A stretch of 64,000 bases of DNA, from the NCBI RefSeq assembly GCF_037975245.1, contig NC_092571.1, positions 23,503,564 through 23,567,563 of the forward strand, written 5' to 3'. A program made the translations under genes and the position numbers. Shown here piece after piece: positions 37,601 through 49,600 of the stretch. Every line of letters starts with the position of its first letter. Within the stretch, counting starts at the first letter, position 1. Origin of the DNA: Apostichopus japonicus. Lineage: Eukaryota; Echinodermata; Holothuroidea; Aspidochirotida; Stichopodidae. The notes below the pieces were generated by a model, which was not told the DNA's origin, ran no database searches, and saw only the letters and a program-made list of their open reading frames with translations.

Positions 37601-40600
37601 GAAACATAATTTTCATCTGTCTCACACTGAATATCTCATATGACAACTTATATGGCTGGCACTCGGGCCAAGAAATGGTTGAAAGAGATACCGTCACCGA
37701 CAACTTGAAAAAAAAGCGAGAATGGTCACTGGCAAGTTGAGTACAGGGACTTCTTAGGTCACTGGTTTGAATTCTGTTCTATCAAATGCGATCTTTCTCT
37801 CTCTGATCAAGGATGATCTGCAATACTTACCAATTAAAACTCATGTTCATTGTTATCAGGAAGATTGATCTGCTGCACACAAACTTCCGAACGGTTTGGA
37901 ACATGCTATTCTGTTGATCTTCCTGTCACGATGAATGAAGAAAGTGTGACATGTAACATTGGTTTGAAGATACATTCTTACTTCTAAAGTGTCAGAAATT
38001 TTACTCTTTGAACAGTTGAGTGTCCGCCAGTCAACTCCCAAGAGGGAATACTAACAACTTTAGCCTGTTGCATAGAGTGGAAGTACGTCTTACTCTTTTT
38101 GGGGAATACTATAATTGATTTTTAAAGGGCAATCGTATGGATCACAAACCAAATTACCCCCACTCATCCCCTCCAATCCCCTCCCCCCCCCCCACCCCGA
38201 TGCCATCCGAGTAACCCGGTAACTGTGCATAATAAGCTGGCGAAGAATTCCACAGTATTAACAGATTTAATGCAAATTTACCTCATAGGTCTGTTCAACG
38301 ATTTTTCCAAAATTGTCTGGCAGTGTCCTTCTGTTGACTTTGGCTATCTTTCTAAAGATATTGTCGGCAGATTCGAATCGCTTGTTGGATATCAACCATC
38401 TCGTTGACTCGGGAACGAATATTCTGGGTGTGAGACAAACAGACAAATGAAAAGAATAAAGTATAGTGTTTATATCGTTAAAATTATGTATAGTGCTAAT
38501 ATTATAGCAAACAATACAAAATATCGATAGCGTTGGTTGTTTGTGATGACTGGAACAACATTATATTACGACACCCTGCACGATGCCGCACGAATATTCG
38601 TGCATTGTCAAGGGCGGCGGAACCCGGGGGGGCACAGGTGGCACGTGCCCCCCCCCACTTTTCCTCAGGTTAAAAATGTGCCCTTTTTCTACATAAAAAT
38701 TGAGGTGTCTCAAGTTATCAAGAGGCCAGGGAACCAGAATGAACACTCGGGAAGGGCCGTTTCCGGCCATCTGAGGGGTTTGTAAAACCAATAATTTTCT
38801 TGTACGCTCCGCGCCAACCGATGGTGGTGCTCCGCTCAGATAGTCGTGCATACAGCTTTGCAAATCCTGGCTAAGCCCGTGACTTTTAATGAATTTCTGT
38901 GGGTCAAACTCAAAGCTATTTCAAATGCAAAAAAATTGTTAAGATATTAACAAGAAATAAACTCTAATTCGGAAGATTCCTACATTAGCAACTAGCATGA
39001 TTTCACCTCATTTTGTCTCAAAAGAAGACTTGTTCCTTGATTCCCAATTTGCACATTGGATATTGCAGTGCTAGTATGCATATTTTCCTTGAGGGGGGGG
39101 GTGGGGGCGTTGATGGAGTGATGTGTATACGCAAATAAGATAATACAATAAGAGTTATAAAGGGTACTAAATATAAGGCTGCATCAGTCCAATCGAATTT
39201 CTGCAAAGTGCCCTTTGATGTCGGTGCCCCCCCCCCCCCCAGATTAAAAGTGCTTCCGCCGCCCTTGTGCATTGTACTATACGAACGCACTCTAGCCACC
39301 CCAACTTGGTATTATATATTTTCTAAAGAAAATGTGACATTTTGGAGGTGGGATTGTGGGGTGTGAGGAGGGGGGCTACGTCAGTGGGTCTCGTGATGTG
39401 ATGTAGTGTTTAATGTACAGAATGATGCGATACTTACAGTGCCAAAATTAAAACAGGAATGTATGGTAGCGATATCACAAGCTGAACAATTCGCCAGTTT
39501 GGAATAAGGTAAACAATTCCCGCGATGAGGTAGTATCCAATGGCGAAAAAGATAAAGGTAGTGTTCGACACTATTACCCTCTTGGAAGGAGCAACAAGTT
39601 CTACAACTGTAATGAAAAGAAATTTCATAAAACAATTATAAAATGAGCTGATATATGTTTTAAGAACCAAATGATAAAACTGAATGTGCTGACTTAGTTT
39701 AACAGTGTCACATTTCGATATAAAATCATTAATGTTTAGACAAAACTGAATCACATTACAACCATAGTTTAAGAGATTTCTCATATTTATATAATATAAT
39801 CTAATAATGTACAGAGCATTTAAATTATCTGCTTTTACGGTTTGACAGAAAATCACATTCGAAAACGGATCTCCCCTTCCACCTCCTGTAAGTTTACAAA
39901 AAATATTTAAACTTGAAAAGACAAAGAAAATGTTTTTTACTCACCTATGACAAAGCCTATCAGGTTGATTCCTTTGACAAAAATGCCAACGAAGAATCTT
40001 AACACAATGAACATCCATATGTTCATCGAAAAGGTGTTTGCCACACCCATTATGATCATTCCTGTGATGCATACAATAAAGGTCCATCTACGACCAAACC
40101 TGTTGTAGAAAATAAATGGAAAACATAGTTCTTAGTTTCAATATTGCACAGGGGACTAAAATGGTGCTATGATTTGTCAATGTATATAATATCATTTTGA
40201 TAGTACACAAAGAGATAGGAAAAGCACACAACCAATACCGTTTCTATAATTAAACTATCAATATAAATATTTGCACCAATTTATCGTAGACTTAATTATT
40301 ATTATTAACATTTCGCATTATTTTTATTATTATTATTTTTCCCATGGTGTTATTTTGACTTATGACCTTGTCAGTATATATTTTACTATCTATTGCGAAT
40401 ATGAGTCCATCATAACTTGGGAATATGTCAAGAATGGCTCAGAAAGATAAGACCACTCCTATATGGACTTCAGAATATGATCAAAAGAGTCGTGGCGCAG
40501 CTCACCGTATCCCCTCTGTTTTTAAATTCAAGAGTATTCCTTAACAAAAATGTTCGTTTAGAGTTTAATGAAGACCTCATTTATTGCCTAAACGTTTCTA

Positions 40601-43600
40601 TTTTCTCTGAGGGAGGACCCTCAGAACAACCTATATAGTAGTAATATTCCGCCACGGTTGTAAATTCCATTAAAAAGTCTTGGACCCACCGCTGGCCCTT
40701 CCATAATGGTTGATGCCCCTGCCTATAAATTAGTAGTGACGTAGTGACATTAGGTGCATTTCATTTTCACAGCTCGACACAGCTCGACATCCATGAATAA
40801 AAGGACGCATATATCATTCATAAACAAGGACTTTCTTATGGATATTTGCGAGGGATCAGCGAGGATCAGCAAGGATCAATGGGAAACAAGATGATGGTAC
40901 GAGCAGGCAAGCCTATGCAAGAACATGTTTGTGATTGTCATGGGAATATCGAACACAATGAATAAAATAAACATCAGAGTATATTGAAAACGAAAAAGTT
41001 GTGTACTTACACATCAGACATTATGCCTGGTAAAGCACTCCCAAACAAATAACCGACGAAGTAGAGGGATTGGGCTACGTTTGGCAGGTAATCCATCCCA
41101 CAAACTAGTTCAAACTGTAAGTATCATAAAACAAATTAAAATATTTGATGGTTACGTGGATATTATATGTGAATGTTGATCAAATATGCCAAATATTATG
41201 ATTGTTAACTATTGATAAAGGTACCACCGTCATCAGTTCATATATTATCCATGAGAATAATACGTTATCTTCACTTTACTGTCAATGCTTGCAAGGTCGC
41301 CGATGGCCAATCCGGGAACTGGGGATAGACAGGTCATCGGGTCCCATTTTGGAATCTTTATTTGTCCTTAAAGGTTATCAGTATTGTCCTATAAAAGGTT
41401 TGCAAGCCATTGAGAATGATTATAAACTTAGACAATTTAATGTCTCAGTATGGATTTTAGAGTGGCATTCAAATGGTTCTTGAAATTTCAACAAGGGTGA
41501 CCATTATTTGCCTTTTGATTTATTTATTTTTGTTGGAGGGGGGATACATGATGAAATCTTATTACATTTTAAACATTTATCCCGTATATACCGGACCACC
41601 TAATTGACCAAGGGGAGATTCTCCCATATGACAACCTCTCCTAAGGCCTATAGTGCATCGACTGCATGAGACCAAGTACAACCAATATAATATTCAACAG
41701 GTTTCTATAGGAGAGCTGCATGCTTGCTGCGTTGAATTTATACAAATCTGATGGCATACTGTAGCAAAAATAAACATTAGCATGAAGGAAAATGGCAGTT
41801 GTTATATATTCAAAAACATACTGTACCTTGGATTATATTTGTGCCAAGCTCATTAATATAATAGAGGGTTCTATATATGATGCTTATTAATACGAATTCC
41901 GTTGTATTGTAACTCTGGCCTGATAGTAGTTAAATACACTGTACAGTAGTAAATACACTGTACAGGAGACAGTTACACTCTGGCTCTTGACCAAAAAACA
42001 CGTGTCTGTTTATTCATCCATTATTTTTGTGGAGTGTTAGCTCAGTGGTTAACGCCGGTGCCTTTCAATCATAAGGTCCCCGGTTCAAGTCACTCCCAGA
42101 TTAATGTATGTCGTCCAGTTACAGAGTTGTTGGCAATTAACAATTCATAATCATGGACGTTAAATATGAATGTAAGAGAATGACTTCGGTCAGCTTGCGG
42201 CTTTGATAAGCCAATGAGGCTTCTTCGCGAGTTCCTGCTTGCAGGGGGATCTAATATACATACATACATTATACCCACGCATTGGAACCTCGCGGTGCCT
42301 TGTATAGTTACCCTTTCCACTATAGAAAAGCAGCGACAGCTGTACAGTAATTATATGGAACGTAGACATGTTACACATGCTGTAACGAGGTAACTAGCTC
42401 GACCCCGAATATATTGTCCTCCTTTCTTCCTTATGTATATTATGAAAATGAGAAAACATTTTTGTTATCTTATATTTGCCAAGGCCCGTGTAATTGAACC
42501 CGGGCACGACTACAGCTGTCCAGTATCTACAAATATGGTTAATTTTTCACTAGGGAAATAATATTGCATGTGACGAGGTCTCCAACAGAGACTATTCAAT
42601 AGCTGCGATTATCGGTCGTTCAGTGTGCAGGGTTAAGTTCATGGCTATAGAATATTGAAGAGTTTCGAAAATTCGGTTACAATGATTGACTCGGAGTTGG
42701 AACGTGTTCAGTCAGGCCGGTAGGTGGCTGTCTGGAAAATACAACAAACATATTAAAAGCAAAATTAACCAAAATGCAAGCATACGGTCCATCTATAGTT
42801 TTTTTTTTTTTTTGTACCATGGTGAGGGGTCAGGGGAGTGAAGGGCAAAGGACGTACTTACATCTTGAATAATTGTACTCCTGAATGTACTCCTGTCGTA
42901 CTCCCATCCTTCATCACAAGGAATCACTTCTAGCTCATTCGTGACGTTATCACCAAGAACTATCGCTGTTTGTAGATCGATGTTTCCGACGTCGTATTTC
43001 GTACATTGTTCGTATTTCGTCGAGTTGTCCTCGTCGATTATGATCGGTATGGACAGACTTTTCTTAACATCCTCGCAGTTGAAATCAACATCATCTAAGT
43101 CAGTCGGACAATCATCGTTCACCCAAGATTTACACCAATGGTCGCTCTTTCCAGCTGCAAACACCTGTAGGTATACGTGACAAGGGGCCATCAGTAGGGG
43201 GATACATAACAGCGCTACAAGCAGTTTCTGATACAGACCAAAACTTCCGACCACCCTCTGTATATCTTCAAAATTCATTGTGGTATCTGAGAAAGAAACA
43301 AACAGTTATTCTGTGAATATCATATAATTATTCTTGAGTGAAAAGTATGACATTAAAATGAGGAAATATTTAAATTCGAGAAAACCGATTCCCATTTATA
43401 GCTCTCTTTCTTTGTTACTGTTAATTAATTTTACATTATTTACAATACGATGACCGAGTAAATTTTTAATTTACTGTGTATTGTGTATTGTTTTGTGTGT
43501 GTTGTGAACACCAATTTCCAACCGAATGCATTCTCCTTTCTTTTGAATGCAAAAGAAAAATGCATTTACTACTATTTGAGAGTGTCCACAATGACATATA

Positions 43601-46600
43601 CACATATATCTATATTCTATATATAACAACTTGACTTAGTGCCTAATGATCTTGGATACTTGTACATTCCTGACACTGTACATTTCCTTCAAATTATATT
43701 TATTGCATGTGGTTTCCCCATACTTAGTGCAGAATCCTATTGCTTTTGCTGAATATTAATGGCTCTATGGAGTTCTGTTTATGACACTGTATTTCTTACT
43801 GGTTAAAGATTGTCCTCTAAGGTAGCAATGATTATTTATATTACTACTAGGCAAGTAATTGCATGTAGGGTCTTCACTCTGGTTTCTGTGTAGATTTCAC
43901 ATCTCAAACCATACCCGGGAAACAGTGGATCTCAAATTTGCTATAACCGTAAGAGTAGAAAGGAACTGAAAACTGTTGTGCATTCTGGTGCATGTTAATT
44001 GTAGAAAACAGTATTGCACCTTGTGCAATAGACCGGTGTGCATCCATACCACAATGTTCATCAACTATTGAATGTTATCACATCGTTCAGGTTAAAGAGC
44101 AAATAACAATATATCTCCTTTGCAACATTGTCAGTAGAGACGATGATGAGGAATACGACCACCTTGATGATGTCCTGAAGATGAGCGAAAACGGGCAGCT
44201 GTTTGAACAAAATGGGAAAGCAGGTAATATATGTGTTGATGCAGTCAAGCCATATCAACTGTGATACTTGACTGGCCTCCCTGCTTCATCAACTTAACTC
44301 CTTTTTAATGAGCTCTGAAGGAAGCATGACTTTGGGCAATTTAAAGAGGAATGGCACAAATTGGTAAAAGCTCCTAAAAAGCCAACAAATGTTCCTGGAT
44401 TTCGAGACGTGGAAAGAGGCAGAAGAGAATTTTCCAGAAGAAACAAAGAGAGACAGGCCTCTGCATTTCATTGACTATCCCCTTCATAATGTCCCTCAGC
44501 AACTGAAGAGTAACTGCAGTCTCCTGAAGGCTAAGGAAGAGAACAATGGCCTATCAAGACCATACACAATTGGAAGAGCAAGTTGTGTGTTGAGCCAGCT
44601 GGACCCAAGGGCAATATAACCTTGCCAACAATGCAGTTGCCAGATGCATTCAAAGGATTTCCTTTGGTTGTACATAATATGCCAAAGGTTTGTTAACCCC
44701 GGAAAGCTACTTTGATTTCAGATTCAGACTGCAGCTATGAACAAGTTACTGTCATAATTTTGGGTCAGTTCATGTCAAATCAACAGAGGCCTCCTTCCTT
44801 CAAGTTTGAATGCATTTTTTTATTCATGTTGATTATTTAATGTCTGAAATTTCAAATGCTGTAAAAGACGTGAAATCAGTCATCCAATTTAGCAAATTCT
44901 GAGCAAAATTTAGGGCCCCTTTAGTAGCGACCATGGTTTGCTGCTAGGTGTGGCCATATTCTAGCAACCGAAATGTCTCGAACATTTTGTGTTTTGTCCA
45001 ATATCTGCATGCCCTTGAGACATTGGGCGACACACTATATCAGTTTCAGCCAATCTGAGAGGGTCGCCGTGGAATCGGTCAAAAATCTGTTGATTTGGCA
45101 TGGCTTGACCCTTTTGTCTTTTTCATATGTAAGCAGATATTCTAAACTTATCTGGGCTATTCTGATTGTGTCTGTGACACTGCATGCACATTTTGAACCA
45201 AGTTTATTAAGACATTACAAATGTTAGTTTTGTGCAACCAATTAAGCAATGTATCAACCTAGTTCTAGAATCATAACATATGTTGTGTTCTCTCTCTCTC
45301 TTTAATTTGCAATACTTTTTTTACACAGCTAGGTGCAATTTAGATTAACAAATTACTGTTTGAAGAAGGTTGGTTGTTTCTACTCTGAGTATCGAGTTTG
45401 CTATTATTACTCTCTTCTTATACATATAGATGGGTGATCCATTTAAGTCACCTAAACAGACCTAAGACCTTTAACAATCATCTACAATACGAACAGCATA
45501 TGGGTGATTATTCCATCAAATATTGGTGGTAAAATTAGAGTACACTTAGAACCCACGATACTAGTCACATTCACAAACAGTAATTTGCATTTGTGGAATT
45601 AGGGACATGCATCACTGTTACTGCAAAATAATCATCACTGATTGTTAAATGGTTGGTTTGCGTGAATTTCTTTATTTGACTTAATGAAAAGAGGTGAGAG
45701 CTCTGTATTGCATATCTAGGATTGAGTAGGGGGGTTTATTAAAAAGTACTTATCTCTACGAGCTTAGTCAACAATGGTTAATACTCATCAATATTTTCTT
45801 AATTTTTTTATGGGGATGGATATGTGAAGATGTATAGAGGTTCACAAACAAGGCTGTTTCCCTTAACCTGAATATTGTGATCAGAGATTTTACGTTGGTG
45901 GTGATGTGTCCAGCAGCAGATTTGCAGATTATTATTCTTTTACTTCATGTAAGATATAACCTACTAAAATTCAGTTTATGGTCATATACCTAAAAGATGA
46001 CATGAGTTAGTACAAACAAAGAACACTTTTCTCATTGGGTTATTTTTTGTCTCAAATTTATATATCTGCAGTATTATTACAATGCATTTGCCTTTTTAAC
46101 TCACATTTTGAAGGTTTATAGACAATGACAGTCATAGCGTAGTTTTTTCCTTTATATATACTATAGTATTATACCCGAGTGCAAACGTTATTAAAGCAAT
46201 ACAATTTCTGATAAAGTTGTCAATGTTGAACAAAAGTGTTTCCTTCTTCAGATAAAAGTCAGGTTAACCTAGTTGCTAGAAACCCTAAATTCAATAAACA
46301 TACTGGAAAAAAAAGTAGAAGTTGTAACGCATCAACATCATTACACCTACTGCTGGTTTGAAAGATTGATTATTATGAATCGAAAATTATTTTAAACGTT
46401 CTTGAAACTTGATATGGCGACTCCGATAATATCGTCGCCTTTATCACCTCAAACATAGAGCATCAGTCTCTGAACCAGCGGGGCACGAGGACCCACAATT
46501 CCGTCACACGCAGCTCCGTTGATTCGTCAAGAAATAAATTCAAATTAATCGTGTGGGCTGCTGAATGAACCCTGCCGTGGAACCTGGGCTTAAAAAAATG

Positions 46601-49600
46601 AAGCAACTAAAAATGTTATGAAATAATACCTCCATTATGTCCACGCCAAGTTCAAATAAAGGTCACGCAGGTCAAAGCAAAGCAACGTTGCCCAGCGATA
46701 ACAAGTTAGAATTTGAAGTATTTTAATATCATTTAGCGAACAATCGTAGATCGGCTACGCAAAACAATGCGTATCACTTACTTAAGAATTAACCTGCTCT
46801 GTACGTTTTCAATTATAAACTCCCCGCCCCCCCCCCCCCTCTTACTCAGCTAAAATGAAGTTAAAATTCACTTTTGTTTCTACCTTTTGAACAACATTAA
46901 CTTGGTTTATATCGGTGGATTGACAGCCAGTATTTTTTTTTTTTTTTTTGAAGTTTATATCATGTACTGCCTAGTCTTGTTCACAAACGGTGATGTAACG
47001 TCATATGATTGGCCAAGTATAGGGCAATCTCCAAGTATGCTGCAATCGGGGCATTAAATTTGAGTGGTAGGCAGTGGCGGCGCCAAGGGGGGGGGGGGGG
47101 GGGGCTTTAGCCCCCCACCCCCCACTGAAGTAGTCAGCCCCCCATTAGCCCCCCCCCCCCACTGAAATAGGCAAAAAAAAAAACCTCATTGAAACAATAT
47201 AGCCTACCCAAATTTTGTCAGCCATAACGCAGTGCTACAATGGTCAATGGAAATTTTGATGAATTTTTCACATGAAAATAGTCAGTGACTCAGTTGTGGT
47301 GCAGAAAGCCTTGTTTTGGTGACTGATAAAACAAATCAGAATCCAGCTTTATCCGCCAGGTGTTGATGAGTTGTTTCTCAATTATTTTAGTGATACGAAA
47401 ACTGTGAATTGGTATCTTCCATTCTAATTTGACTAAAGTTACTCACAAAAAAATGCATATTTTTGGAGAAATTTTCAGGTGACAAAAGCCTCGCTAAATG
47501 CCACCATTTTGCATGTAGGCCTTTCCAGGATTGGGAAAAATTTCACCCCCTCCCCTTATACCCCTCCCCCAGGACGGCGATCACTCAATCTTGTAAGCCA
47601 CCCAAAAAATTGGCTCAGCCCCCCCCCCCCCTTAGCCTCCCCATCTAAATATTCCTGGCGCCGCCACTGGTGGTAGGGGCACCAACTATTTAAGGAGGGG
47701 CAGCATATTTGTGTCTTGTAACTTGTGAAGTTTCTCAAACACATGCTAATATATATTTAGTGGCACAGACGGGGGAGACACCTCACCCCACCTCCACTAT
47801 CCCCGAAAACATGTGTCCCAAATTTGGGAGGAAAAACTAGTCAGAAATTCGACGTATAGGTAAAAGTGTCAATGATTTCAGTTTTAAGTGTTAATGTAAT
47901 GGTCATGTGATCTTGGAAATAAGCAAAATTATCAGGGATACTGAGATAAATACTAAAGTGGCATTCCAGGTCAGTACATGTGGTAACTGGATTGAGTTAT
48001 TTTTAAATCAAGCTTCATTTGGCACATTTCACAAACTGGTTCCAGTTTGACGTATAAAGGAGCTACACTTATATCAGCAGGCGTTCCCTAAGCATGCGTA
48101 CCACAGTACTTTGAAATAAAATATTTAAAGAAAAAAAAACACCTAAGATAGAGGCTTTGCACGAAAACCAAACAACTTTAATTGATATAAGCAAGGGCGG
48201 CGGAACCGGGGGGCACAGGGGGCACGTGCCCCCCGCCCACTTATCTTCAGGTTAAAAATGTGCCCTTTTTCTACATAAAAATTGAGGTGTCTCAAGTTAG
48301 CAAGAGGCCAGGGAACCAGAATGAACACTCGGGAAGGGCCGTTTCCGGCCATCTGAGGGGTTTGTAAAACCAAAAACTTTCTTGTACGCTCCTCGCCAAC
48401 TAATGGTGGCGCTCCGCTCAGATAGTCGTGCATACAACTTTGCAAATCCTGGCTACGCCCCTGACTTTTAATGAATTTCTGTGGGTCAAACTCAAAGCTA
48501 TTTCGAATGGAAAAAAAATTGTTAAGATATTAACAAGAAATAAACTCTAATTCGGAAGATTCCTACATTAGCAACTAGCATGATTTCACCTCATTTTGTC
48601 TCAAAAGAAAACTTGTTCCTTGTTTCCCAATTTGCACATTGGATATTGCAGTGCTAGTATGCATATTTTCCTTGAGGGGGGGGGGGGGAACTTGATGGAG
48701 TGATGTGTATACGCAAATAAGATAATACAATAAGAGTTATAAAGGGTACTAAATATAAGGCTGCATCAGTCCAATCGAATTTCTGCAAAGTGCCCTTTGA
48801 TGTCGGTGCCCCCCCCCCCCCAGATTAAAAGTGCTTCCGCCGCCCTTGGATATAAGAGAAGACAAGAAGCTATTGCATGAGTATCTGCAAACTAAAATAC
48901 GTCATCAACATTTTTTTCTTTCTTTTTTACTAAACTAGTAACTGCCAGAACCAGATTTACAAATCGGATAAAAAAAACTGCTATGATCGTTACATTATAA
49001 GTTTGCATTGGCTGATTAATTAAGTAAACTTGACTGTCAATAGTTTGGTAAATCTGGTCACCAGCATTTTCGCCGGCCGAGCTATTTTATACTTTGCAAT
49101 TATTCCTTTGAGCCTTCTGTTTTATATAGACCTATAAATACTACGTGACATACGTTGACAGTGCCTGTGATGATTATATCTCACATATGCAGCTGAACAT
49201 AAATGGGTACTTTCTTAACATAAGTCACCCCCCAGAGACTAGAACCTGGGCACGAAAGACCAAACAACCAAACTTAAATAGGTGATTTAGAACAAAGAAA
49301 AGAGTCAACGTACCTTATTTATACCAGGCTAAGCGCTTGCGGGTCAGTGCCTTAACTACTGTACTTTCCAAGTTGAGCTTCCAATGACATGAACATCTTT
49401 GACAGGTGTGCGCTTCAGTAATGCATTGCATGTAGAATCTTTTTAGCCATACTTTGGCAGATTTGTAAACACTATTTATAAGAGTCCAAATATTTCTTCA
49501 TTAAAGTCTTTTCCTGGACGTTCTCAAAGAGTGAACTGAATTCCCGGTCTTAAGGGATTGAGATAGTTTTGTATTCTTTACGTTCGTAACATTACAAGGA

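Noticed and set aside
38561-38863. 100-codon minus-strand frame, also at 48143-48445
   Set aside because: It lies within the two copies of the same MITE and has no transposase or other domain.
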